In this document: one piece after another, positions 1 to 7,677 of the stretch
How the letters are laid out: every line of letters begins with the position of its first letter
How positions within the stretch are numbered: the stretch's first letter is position 1
Assembly (NCBI GenBank): GCA_013822765.1
Contig: PNKY01000001.1
Coordinates: 248,001 to 312,000, forward strand
From: Rhodospirillum sp.
GTDB lineage: Bacteria > Pseudomonadota > Alphaproteobacteria > Dongiales > Dongiaceae
Length of the DNA stretch: 64,000 nucleotides
Direction of reading: 5' to 3'
Position numbers and translations under genes: made by a program
The notes under the pieces: model-generated
What the model saw: the letters and a program-made list of their open reading frames with translations, nothing else
Told to the model about the DNA's origin: nothing
Databases searched by the model: none

Positions 1-43
1 GATCGTTGGAAGTGGGGGATTGGCTCACGGACAGGATCGACCG

Positions 44-1066
44 TTATTCCTTGTTGCTGACCCCGGCCTCGGCAAAGGTCGCCATGCCGGAGTGGCACAG
101 CGCCGCGGCACGCACGATCGGAATCGCCAGGGCCGCGCCGGACGCCTCGCCCAGCCGCATGCCGAGATCTAGCAGGGGCGCCTTGCCAATCGCTGTCAGC
201 AGCCGGCGATGGCCCGGTTCCGCCGAGCAATGCGCCACCAGGCAATGGTCGAGCGCGCCCGGATGCGACTTCAAGAGGACGCTGGCCGCGGCCGTGCTGG
301 CGAAGCCATCGAGCAGCACCGGCACCCGCGCTATGCGCGCCGCCATCACCGCGCCGGCGATCGCCGCTAGCTCATGCCCGCCGAGGCAGCGCATGATCTC
401 GAGCCCGTCGTTGAACCTGGCGCGATGGCGGGCGAGGCCCTGGTCGATCACCTCGGCCTTGCGGGTCAGCTGCGCGCCCTTGATTCCGGTGCCCGGTCCC
501 GCCCAGTCCGCGCCGGCGCCGCCGAACATCGCGGCGGCGATGGCGGAGGCGCTGGTGGTGTTGGCGATGCCCATCTCGCCGACGCACAGCAGGTCGATGC
601 CCGGTTCCACGCAAATCATGCCGTAGGCCATGGCGCGCGCGGCTTCCTCTTCGCTCAGCGCCGGGCCCTGGGTGAAATCCTTGGTCGGCTGGTCCAGGCA
701 CATCTCATAGACGCGAAGGTCGGCGTCGGCGTTCTTGCACAGCTGGTTGATGGCAGCGCCGCCGGCCTGGAAGTTTAGCACCATCTGCTGCGTCACTTCC
801 TTGGGATAGGCCGAGACGCCGAGGTCGGCGACGCCATGGTTGCCGGCGAACACCGCCACCCGCGGATGATTGACGGCCGCCGGATGCCGGCCCTGCCAGG
901 TCGCGAGCCAGCTGGCGATCTCCTCCAGCCGGGCGAGAGCGCCGGTCGGCTTGGTCAGGTGCCCCTCGCGCTCGGCGGCCCTGGTCGCGGATTCCTGGTC
1001 TGGACCTGGAAAGTCCGCCAGGATGCGGCGAAGCTCGGCGAAACTGGCGGCGGACTGGGTATCCAA
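44..1066 (-). CDS. cobT: Nicotinate-nucleotide--dimethylbenzimidazole phosphoribosyltransferase
   Basis: CobT transfers ribose phosphate from nicotinate mononucleotide to dimethylbenzimidazole, giving alpha-ribazole phosphate for the lower ligand of cobalamin; it is cytosolic. The 340-residue length fits the family. Visible are the conserved VFAGNHGVA segment (residues about 72-80), the GEMGIANTT stretch, and the C-terminal FAEAGVS with the probable catalytic Glu at about residue 333. It is transcribed away from cobS and cobC, so the three nucleotide-loop genes form a divergent locus. No cobalamin riboswitch was recognised in the 126-base gap to cobS. Confidence 0.96.
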   Translation of the reverse strand: MDTQSAASFAELRRILADFPGPDQESATRAAEREGHLTKPTGALARLEEIASWLATWQGRHPAAVNHPRVAVFAGNHGVADLGVSAYPKEVTQQMVLNFQAGGAAINQLCKNADADLRVYEMCLDQPTKDFTQGPALSEEEAARAMAYGMICVEPGIDLLCVGEMGIANTTSASAIAAAMFGGAGADWAGPGTGIKGAQLTRKAEVIDQGLARHRARFNDGLEIMRCLGGHELAAIAGAVMAARIARVPVLLDGFASTAAASVLLKSHPGALDHCLVAHCSAEPGHRRLLTAIGKAPLLDLGMRLGEASGAALAIPIVRAAALCHSGMATFAEAGVSNKE

Positions 1067-1192
1067 GATTGGCTCCTGCTGGGCGTTTCGTTAAGACTTG
1101 AGGCTCTATTTGTTCGAACCGGAAGCCCTTGCGGTCGCTGTTCTGCACCCGCATATGGGCTCCTGGCAATCGGGACCTCGCAGCAAGACTAG

Positions 1193-1999
1193 ATGAACGA
1201 CCAGACCAGACCTTCTCCGGGCGCAACCCAGCGGAATGCCAGCAGACCCGGCTGGCACCCCGGCCAATGGTGGCGCGAATTCCGCCTGGCGCTGGGCTTT
1301 TTCACCCGCCTGCCGCTGAAGGCCCCCGGCGGACCGATTGCCGAGGCTGCCCGCGCCTTTCCGGTCGCCGGCGCCGTCGTCGGGCTGATCGGATCCCTGA
1401 TCTATCTTCTGGCGATGCAGATCGGCCTGTCCGGCTTGCTGGCGGCGCTGCTTGCCGTGGCAGCGACGGTGATCGCCGGCGGCGCCCTGCACGAGGACGG
1501 CCTCGCCGATTTCGCCGACATGCTGGGCGTGCGCGGCGACCGCGAGCGCAAGCTCGCCGTCATGCGCGACAGTCGCATCGGCTCCTATGGCGTGCTGGCG
1601 CTCGGCTTCTCGACCGCGATCAAGGTCAGCGCCCTGGTCGGCTTGGGCGATCCGTGGCTGGTGGCCGGCGCCCTCATCACCGCCCATGCCTGCGGCCGGG
1701 CGACCCTGCCGATCATCATGCGCTCGCTGCCCCTGGCGCGAGCCAACGGCCTGGCCGTCGGCGCCGGCAAGCCGGGCGCGGCCGCGACCTACCAGGGCAT
1801 CGGCGTCGCGCTCTTGATCTCCGCCTTCGCCTGCGGCCCCGGCGCCGCTTTGGTCAGCGTGGTGGTGGCGATCGTCGCCGCCTTCCTCGTCTCAGAGGTC
1901 GCGCGCCGCCAGATCGGCGGCTATACCGGCGACGTGCTGGGCGCGGCGCAAGAGGCCGCGCAGCTCGCCATCTTCGTCAACCTCGTGTCGCTCGCATGA
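1193..1999 (+). CDS. cobS: Adenosylcobinamide-GDP ribazoletransferase
   Basis: Integral membrane enzyme that joins adenosylcobinamide-GDP with alpha-ribazole (phosphate) in the last steps of cobalamin synthesis. The 268-residue protein has several hydrophobic segments and the family motif GALHEDGLADFADM near residue 100, whose acidic residues bind Mg2+. The ATG start follows a short leader. Its TGA overlaps the ATG of cobC, so the two are translationally coupled. Confidence 0.95.
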   Translation: MNDQTRPSPGATQRNASRPGWHPGQWWREFRLALGFFTRLPLKAPGGPIAEAARAFPVAGAVVGLIGSLIYLLAMQIGLSGLLAALLAVAATVIAGGALHEDGLADFADMLGVRGDRERKLAVMRDSRIGSYGVLALGFSTAIKVSALVGLGDPWLVAGALITAHACGRATLPIIMRSLPLARANGLAVGAGKPGAAATYQGIGVALLISAFACGPGAALVSVVVAIVAAFLVSEVARRQIGGYTGDVLGAAQEAAQLAIFVNLVSLA

Positions 2000-2637
2000 C
2001 TGAGACCGTGACTCGCTGGTGGTTGGTGCGCCATGCTCCGGTGATCGGCGTGAATGGCCGCGTCTACGGCCAGGATGACGTCGAAGCGGACACTGCCGAC
2101 GAAGCGGAGTTCAGGCATCTCGCGGGCCTGCTGCCGCACGATGCGGTCTGGCTGGTCTCGCATCTCAAGCGCACGCACCAGACCGCGTCCGCGATTCTAG
2201 CGGCGCGCGTTACGGCGACGGTGCCGGCGCCGATCATCACCAGCGATCTGGCGGAGCAGCATTTCGGCGACTGGCAGGGCATGGCCTATGCCGACCTGGA
2301 GGCGCTTCGTGGCGCCGACTATCTCCGGTTCTGGCATTCGCCCGCCAGCGAGCGGCCGCCTGGCGGCGAGAGCTTCGAGGACGTGGTGGCGCGGGTCGGC
2401 GGCGCGATGGCGCGCATCACCGCCGAGCATGCCGGCCGCGACATCGTGGCGGTGGTCCATGGCGGGACCATCCGGGCCGCGCTCGCCGTCGCGCTCGGGA
2501 TCGAGGCGGAGCGCGTCCTCGGCTTCGCGGTCGACACCTGCTCCGTCACGCGCCTGGATCACCTCCGCCAAGGGACCGAAAGCGCCGCCTGGCGCATTGT
2601 CGCGGTCAACCAGCATCCGAACGCGCTAACCCGTTGA
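1996..2637 (+). CDS. cobC: Histidine phosphatase, probable alpha-ribazole-5'-phosphate phosphatase
   Basis: The 213-residue protein has the histidine phosphatase signature VRHAP (phospho-accepting His about residue 13) and a second catalytic VVHGGT near residue 155. Members next to cobS usually dephosphorylate alpha-ribazole phosphate. The start ATG overlaps the cobS stop (ATGA), which decides the start over longer in-frame possibilities. The assignment to alpha-ribazole rests on this operon context, because the fold is shared by phosphoglycerate mutases and other phosphatases. Confidence 0.85.
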   Translation: MTETVTRWWLVRHAPVIGVNGRVYGQDDVEADTADEAEFRHLAGLLPHDAVWLVSHLKRTHQTASAILAARVTATVPAPIITSDLAEQHFGDWQGMAYADLEALRGADYLRFWHSPASERPPGGESFEDVVARVGGAMARITAEHAGRDIVAVVHGGTIRAALAVALGIEAERVLGFAVDTCSVTRLDHLRQGTESAAWRIVAVNQHPNALTR

Positions 2638-2669
2638 AGTCCTGGCCCGTTGAAGTCCTGGCCCGTTGA
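2630..2669. repeat. Tandem 16-bp repeat at the end of cobC
   Basis: The unit CCCGTTGAAGTCCTGG occurs twice in a row, followed by an eight-base partial third copy. The first unit contains the cobC stop codon. It looks like replication slippage; no function is apparent. Confidence 0.8.
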
Positions 2670-2808
2670 CGTTCTTGTGACGCCAGGCCGCGGCGTCCGG
2701 CCATTGCGCCGCCTTATTTCGCTGAGTATCTCTTGTTCCGCCCGGGACGCTCCGAGTCGTTAAGAAATCGCCGGGGACCCATCGTCGGGGATCTTCAGGA
2801 GGCTGCCC

Positions 2809-3486
2809 ATGCTGACCCGCCGTTCTCTCATGCTTGCCGGATTGACCGTGCCCGCTGCGGTTATCGGTGCGCGCGCCGCCCTGGCGCTGACCCAACAGCA
2901 GGAGGTGCTGGACAAGGCGCGCATCAGCTTCGACAAGCTGATCACCTCGGTCGAGTTCGGCGAACTGCCGGGCTACATGAAGCGGGCCAAGGGGGTCCTC
3001 ATCTTCCCCGAGCTCTACAAGGGCGGCTTCATCCTCGGCGCCGAAGGCGGCTATGGCATCCTGTCGGCGCGCGGCGCCGACGGCTGGAGCCAGCCGGCCT
3101 TCTATGACCTGGTTGCCGGCAGCCTCGGCCTGCAGATCGGCGGCCAGGTCAGCGAAGTGGTGCTGACCATCATGAGCGACAAGGCGCTGAATTCCGTTCT
3201 TACCAACCAGCTCAAGTTCGGCGGCGACATGTCGATCGCGGTCGGGCCGATCGGCAAGGGCCTCGGCGCCGATACCACCACCAACATGCAGGCCGACGTC
3301 TATTCCTTCGCCAAGACTGCGGGCCTGTTCGGCGGCGTCTCGTTCGAGGGTGCCGGCATCATCAAGAAGGACGACTGGAACGGCGCCTATTACGGCCAGG
3401 GCGCGACCCCGCGCGGCATCGTGATGGAAGGCAAGTTCAAGAACCCGAACACGCAGGCGATGCTGAAAAGCCTGCAGCCCTACTAG
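2809..3486 (+). CDS. SYLF/YSC84-domain lipid-binding exported protein
   Basis: A 225-residue protein with a twin-arginine-like N-terminus (TRRSLMLAGLTVPAA, then an AxA-type site near residue 26). It is followed by a full-length SYLF (Ysc84, Las17-binding-like) domain with Gly-rich motifs such as FPELYKGGFILGAEGGYG and the TNMQADVYSFAKTAGLFGGVSFEG core. Bacterial members are thought to bind phosphoinositide-like or other lipids in the periplasm; the exact role is unknown. The start follows a GGAGG Shine-Dalgarno sequence. The next gene (SCO1-like) begins seven bases after the stop, suggesting co-transcription. Confidence 0.85.
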   Translation: MLTRRSLMLAGLTVPAAVIGARAALALTQQQEVLDKARISFDKLITSVEFGELPGYMKRAKGVLIFPELYKGGFILGAEGGYGILSARGADGWSQPAFYDLVAGSLGLQIGGQVSEVVLTIMSDKALNSVLTNQLKFGGDMSIAVGPIGKGLGADTTTNMQADVYSFAKTAGLFGGVSFEGAGIIKKDDWNGAYYGQGATPRGIVMEGKFKNPNTQAMLKSLQPY

Positions 3487-3493
3487 GCGCATC

Positions 3494-4096
3494 ATGAATC
3501 CAGTGTGGACACGGCGGGCGCTCACGGCATTCCTGCTCGCCGTGCTGGTGATCTGCGGCATGCTGCTCTATCGGCTGTGGATGGACCGCGTGCCGCCGGA
3601 TATGGTCAGCGGCGAGGCGCTGATCGGCGGTCCGTTCGAGCTCACCGACCAGGATGGCAACACGGTCACCGACCAAACCTACAAGGGCAAGCTGATGCTG
3701 ATCTATTTCGGCTTCACCTATTGCCCCGATGCCTGCCCGACCGCACTCGGCGTCATGAGCGCCGCGCTCGACAAGCTGGACGTGGCGGCCGAGCGCGTGG
3801 TGCCCATGCTCATCACCGTCGATCCCGAGCGCGACACGCCGCAGGTGCTGAAGGACTACGTCTCCAACTTCCATCCGCGCATGGTCGGCCTCACCGGCAC
3901 GCCGGAGCAGATCAAGCAGGTCGCGAAGGCCTATCGCGTCTACTACCAGAAGGTCGCCGGCAGCGCGCCTGACGAGTACCTGATGGACCACATGCTGCTC
4001 ATCTACCTCATGGATGGCGAGGGCAAGTACCTCACCAATTTCGGCCCCCAGGTCACGCCGGACGAGATCGCGGAAGAAATCAGAAAACACCTGTAG
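3494..4096 (+). CDS. SCO1/SenC copper chaperone
   Basis: Membrane-anchored thioredoxin-fold protein of 200 residues. It has one N-terminal transmembrane helix (about 9-28) and then the copper-binding motif TYCPDACPT with Cys77 and Cys81; the distal metal ligand His166 lies in LMDHML. SCO proteins deliver copper to the CuA site of cytochrome c oxidase. No oxidase genes are in the window, so its client is encoded elsewhere. The family assignment is secure, the client inferred. Confidence 0.93.
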   Translation: MNPVWTRRALTAFLLAVLVICGMLLYRLWMDRVPPDMVSGEALIGGPFELTDQDGNTVTDQTYKGKLMLIYFGFTYCPDACPTALGVMSAALDKLDVAAERVVPMLITVDPERDTPQVLKDYVSNFHPRMVGLTGTPEQIKQVAKAYRVYYQKVAGSAPDEYLMDHMLLIYLMDGEGKYLTNFGPQVTPDEIAEEIRKHL

Positions 4097-4221
4097 TCCG
4101 TGTCGGGCGATGCTAGCCACCGCCCGCAAATCTGTTGTATGAGGGGACAGGTCGGTCTGTCGTTGGGGTCAACGGTGACACTGTTCTTGCTGGTCAAGCG
4201 GGCGCGCGCGTCGAGCCCGTC

Positions 4222-4593
4222 ATGACGAATCCTGCGGCCTGCGAAATGGACGTCCCGCAGTTCGTGGACGCGCGCGGCCGGTTGGCTGCGCTTGAGGAAC
4301 TGCGCCCGCTACCGTTTCGTCCGGCCCGCACCTTTGTCATCAGCGACGTTCCGCCAGGTGCTCACCGCGCGGGCCACATTATCCGCTGCAGCGAGTTCCT
4401 GTGGATGGCGGCTGGCGCCTGCCGGGCAACGGTTCGATCGGGCGACAGCGGCGGAGAAGAACAGCAGTTCCACCTGACAGTGCGCGGGCGTGGCCTCTAT
4501 CTTCCTCCTGGATCGTGGATAGATCTGTTCGATTTCCAGGCCGGCAGTGTCCTGGTCTGCCTCGCCGATCGCCCCTATGCCGCGAGGGGCTGA
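4222..4593 (+). CDS. WxcM/FdtA-like sugar isomerase-type cupin
   Basis: The 123-residue single cupin resembles the FdtA/WxcM C-terminal family, which isomerises dTDP-4-keto sugars on the way to amino sugars of surface glycans. The family outline is visible: VPQFVDARGRLAALEEL at the start, RTFVISDVPPGAHRAGHI, then RGLYLPPGSWIDLFDFQAGSVLVCLAD. An upstream in-frame TTG (4135) would add 29 residues unlike the family, so the ATG at 4222 is preferred. It is followed after one base by the acyltransferase gene. The exact substrate cannot be told. Confidence 0.75.
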   Translation: MTNPAACEMDVPQFVDARGRLAALEELRPLPFRPARTFVISDVPPGAHRAGHIIRCSEFLWMAAGACRATVRSGDSGGEEQQFHLTVRGRGLYLPPGSWIDLFDFQAGSVLVCLADRPYAARG

Positions 4594-4594
4594 G

Positions 4595-5257
4595 ATGGGC
4601 GGTCTGCCCGCTGGCTCCGCTACGAGCGGGATTGTCCTGTTCGGTATCGGTTCGCCGATTTGCGTCGACATCGTTGAAACCTGTCGGCGCAACGGCCAAC
4701 CGATCACAGCCGGCATCAAGAACTTTGATGGCCCGATCTATGTCGGCGATGACGTCGATGTTGTCGACGCTGCGATTGTCACGCCGACGCTGAGTGCGCT
4801 GCCGTTCCTGCTCCCGTTGTTCGATCCGCGCAATCGCCGAGCGGCGCGCGAGGCGGCCACCACGCTCGGGTTCCGCGAGCCAGCGCGGCTGGTCGATCGC
4901 ACAGCGATCATGGCGGGCGATTGCGTCGTTAAGGCGGGCGTCTATGTCAATGCCGGTTGCATCGTCGCCAGTGCTGCAACGCTTGAGGAATTCGCGTTCT
5001 GCAATCGCGGTGCGAATATCGGGCACCATTGCAAGATCGGTGCTTTCGCATCGATCGGGCCCGGCGCAATCCTTGCCGGGCTCGTGGAGATGGGTGAGGC
5101 CAGCCAGGTTGGCGCCGGCGCGGTCATCCTGCCGAAAGTGAGGATCGGCGCCGGTGCGCTGGTCGCGCCCGGCGCAGTCGTCGCGCGCGACGTGCCGGAC
5201 CGCGGCTTCGCCGCCGGAAATCCGGCGCGCATTCAGGCGTCGCCACCGACAGGCTGA
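4595..5257 (+). CDS. NeuD/PglD-like sugar O/N-acyltransferase
   Basis: A 220-residue protein. The N-terminal Rossmann-like part begins IVLFGIGSPICVDIVE and should bind the nucleotide sugar. From about residue 105 it is a left-handed beta-helix with hexapeptide repeats and IGHHCKIG, where the His corresponds to the general base of PglD. It ends with the usual FAAGNPARI. It probably acetylates an amino sugar made with the help of the cupin upstream. The ATG lies one base after the cupin stop; a longer start would overlap the cupin coding region. Confidence 0.82.
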   Translation: MGGLPAGSATSGIVLFGIGSPICVDIVETCRRNGQPITAGIKNFDGPIYVGDDVDVVDAAIVTPTLSALPFLLPLFDPRNRRAAREAATTLGFREPARLVDRTAIMAGDCVVKAGVYVNAGCIVASAATLEEFAFCNRGANIGHHCKIGAFASIGPGAILAGLVEMGEASQVGAGAVILPKVRIGAGALVAPGAVVARDVPDRGFAAGNPARIQASPPTG

Positions 5258-5259
5258 CC

Positions 5260-6159
5260 ATGCTCCTTTGGCGCCGGCCCGTTGTGCACCTCTACGCCGT
5301 CTGCTGGAACGAAGCGCACATCCTGCCGTATTTCTTCCGGAACTATGAGCCGTGGGTGCAGCGGTTCGTCTTCTTCGACAACGGTTCGAGTGATGGGACG
5401 CAAGCCTTGCTGTCGGCGAAGCCGAATGTGGAGCTGCGCCAGTTTCCCTGGACCGACCCGCAGTCCTTCGTACAGTCGCACCGGACTTTGCACAATCGGT
5501 GCTGGCGCGAAAGCGTCGGCAAGGCCGACTGGGTTGTGGTTACCGCCATCGACGAGCATCTATACCATCCGCACATGCTCGATTTCCTCCGGCGCTGCGA
5601 CCAGCGCGGCGTGACATGCGTGCCGGCGCTCGGCTACCACATGCTGACACGAGAGTTTCCTGCGCCCGGCATACATCTTGCCAGCGTCCATACCCGCGGC
5701 GCGCAAAGCCGTGGCATGAACAAGCTGCGCCTGTTCAAGCCGGACCTGGTCCAACCCAATATCGCAATCGGCGGACATGGTGCGGAGCCAACGGGCCATG
5801 TCGTCTATCCGCGACGGGACGAATTGCTGCTGCTGCACTACAAGTCGTTCGGGATCGAATATCTGTGGCAGCGGCATCAGATACTGGACACCGGGCTACG
5901 TGCCGGCGACCGCGCCAACGACTGGGGGGCACACTACAAGTTGAGCCGCGCGGAGCTTGAGGAACAATTCGAAAAGATGTGGCGTGCCTCCGTCGACATC
6001 CGGGATCCGGACTACGTCCCGTGGCGGGATCATCCCCATCCGCGATTCTGGCGATCGGAACATCAGCCGCCTCAGGTGGCGGAGAGAAAGCCGCGGCGCC
6101 ATCCGCGCCTGCACCGGGTATGGATGGGACTGAAGATGTGGACGCGGAAGGCCCGGTGA
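5260..6159 (+). CDS. Glycosyltransferase family 2-like protein
   Basis: A 299-residue soluble protein starting with a GT-A type fold: VHLYAVCWNEAHILPYFFRN, FFDNGSSDGTQALL, and the acidic pair in VVTAIDEHLYHP (around residue 95) expected to bind the metal and nucleotide sugar. It has no transmembrane segment, and its C-terminus is basic. The gene starts two bases after the acyltransferase stop, completing a three-gene sugar-modification operon. Donor and acceptor are unknown. Confidence 0.78.
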   Translation: MLLWRRPVVHLYAVCWNEAHILPYFFRNYEPWVQRFVFFDNGSSDGTQALLSAKPNVELRQFPWTDPQSFVQSHRTLHNRCWRESVGKADWVVVTAIDEHLYHPHMLDFLRRCDQRGVTCVPALGYHMLTREFPAPGIHLASVHTRGAQSRGMNKLRLFKPDLVQPNIAIGGHGAEPTGHVVYPRRDELLLLHYKSFGIEYLWQRHQILDTGLRAGDRANDWGAHYKLSRAELEEQFEKMWRASVDIRDPDYVPWRDHPHPRFWRSEHQPPQVAERKPRRHPRLHRVWMGLKMWTRKAR

Positions 6160-6301
6160 CCCGCCTGCTTCAGAGTTCATCATACAAAAGTCTAGTTGCA
6201 TGGGATTCGGCATCTCCTTAACGTCCCCAGCATTCGTCGGGGGAACAGACGCCGAGTCGGGTGCATTGGTCGTTGAAGCGGCTCGGACCGGAAGGACCAT
6301 C

Positions 6302-7525
6302 ATGCTCTATCAAGCGATCGACGCCCATTTGGCGAGCCTCACGCCGGCGCGCCTGACGGCGCGCTGGATGCATCAGATGATGTCGCATCCGATGCTGCCG
6401 TACTCCTACACCACCGGCTTTCGCGCCGCCGCCGCCTGGTTCGAGTTGTTCGACCGCGCCACCCAACGCCGGCTGAAGCCGGCCTTCGGCCTCGATGCGA
6501 CGCTGATCGATGACCAGCCGGTCGCCGTGCGCGAGCAGGGGGTGGTGGAAAAGCCGTTCTGCCGCCTGCTGCATTTCGCCCGCGACCTGAGATTGCCGCG
6601 CAACGATCCGCACGTGCTGGTGGTGGCGCCGATGTCGGGCCATCACGCGTCCCTGCTGCGCGGCACGGTGGAGACGCTGCTGCCCGCGCACGAGGTCTAT
6701 ATCACCGACTGGACCGACGCGCGGCTAGTGCCGCTCAGCGCCGGCGGCTTCGACCTCGCCGACTATATCGACTACATAATCGACTTCCTGCGCGTCCTAG
6801 GCCCCGAGACGCACGTGATCGCGGTGTGCCAGCCCTCGCCGCCGGCGCTCGCCGCGACCGCGCTGATGGCGGCGGACGGCGACGCTGCGACGCCGAAGAG
6901 CCTGACCCTGATGGGCGGGCCGGTCGACACCCGCGTCAATCCCACCACCGTCAATCATGTCGGCGCTAGCCAGAGCCTCGACTGGTTCGAGCGCAAGGCG
7001 ATCGATCTGGTGCCGCCGCACTATCCGGGCGCGATGCGGCGGGTCTATCCCGGCTTCCTGCAGCTCGGCGGCTTCATGTCGATGAACCCGGATCGCCACG
7101 TGCAGTCGCACATCGATTTCTTCCATCACCTGGTGGTTGGCGACGGCGAAAGCGCCGCGGGGCATCGGCGCTTCTACGACGAGTATCTCTCGGTGATGGA
7201 CCTGTCGGCGGACTTCTATCTCGACACCATCCGTCATGTGTTCCAGGAGCATTCGCTGCCCATCGGCACCTTCACCCATCGGGATGAGAAGGTGGAGCCC
7301 GCGGCGATCCGCAAGACCGCGCTGATGACCATCGAAGGCGAGCTCGACGACATTTCCGGCCTCGGCCAGACCAAGGCCGCTCACGACCTCTGCCGCAACA
7401 TCCCGGCCGCCAAGCGCCGCCACCTGGAACAGGAAGGCGTCGGTCACTACGGTATCTTCAACGGCCGCAAATGGCGCCAGTTCATTTACCCGGCGTGGGC
7501 GGAGTTCGTGCGCAAGGTGAGCTAA
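6302..7525 (+). CDS. phaZ: Intracellular polyhydroxyalkanoate depolymerase
   Basis: This 407-residue alpha/beta hydrolase-like enzyme mobilises intracellular PHA granules. The lipase-box-like VCQPSP places the nucleophilic Cys at residue 176, as in the Cys-type PhaZ of Ralstonia, and GVGHYGIF supplies the His at about 382. The ATG at 6302 follows GGAAGGA and gives the usual family N-terminus MLYQAIDAHL; the longer in-frame start does not match the family. It stands alone, with a dispersed inverted repeat downstream. Confidence 0.92.
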   Translation: MLYQAIDAHLASLTPARLTARWMHQMMSHPMLPYSYTTGFRAAAAWFELFDRATQRRLKPAFGLDATLIDDQPVAVREQGVVEKPFCRLLHFARDLRLPRNDPHVLVVAPMSGHHASLLRGTVETLLPAHEVYITDWTDARLVPLSAGGFDLADYIDYIIDFLRVLGPETHVIAVCQPSPPALAATALMAADGDAATPKSLTLMGGPVDTRVNPTTVNHVGASQSLDWFERKAIDLVPPHYPGAMRRVYPGFLQLGGFMSMNPDRHVQSHIDFFHHLVVGDGESAAGHRRFYDEYLSVMDLSADFYLDTIRHVFQEHSLPIGTFTHRDEKVEPAAIRKTALMTIEGELDDISGLGQTKAAHDLCRNIPAAKRRHLEQEGVGHYGIFNGRKWRQFIYPAWAEFVRKVS

Positions 7526-7544
7526 GGCAATTCGCCTTACGCTC

Positions 7545-7649
7545 CATCATCATGGTCGTGCTTGGCACGACCATCCACGAGTTTATCAATGCAGAACCGA
7601 GCTGACGCAGGCAAACTCGTGGATCCTCGTGCCAAGCACGAGGATGACG
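7545..7649. repeat. Dispersed palindromic (REP-like) element
   Basis: Two imperfect inverted arms face each other. One contains GTCGTGCTTGGCACGACC followed by ATCCACGAGTTT; the other AAACTCGTGGAT followed by CCTCGTGCCAAGCACGAGG. Each arm can fold alone and the two can pair, with compensating changes. Such elements are common between genes in alphaproteobacteria. It sits between the convergent phaZ and histidine kinase genes, where it could act as a bidirectional terminator. Confidence 0.75.
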
Positions 7650-7677
7650 GAATGAGAGGGCGCGGGCTTGGGGAGTG

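Noticed and set aside
1067..1192. Possible cobalamin riboswitch between cobT and cobS
   Set aside because: No convincing B12-box sequence or long leader is present in the 126-base gap on either strand.
1129..1995. A long open frame upstream of cobC that runs through cobS in another frame
   Set aside because: It is a high-GC shadow of cobS. The cobC start at 1996 overlaps the cobS stop and begins the phosphatase fold.
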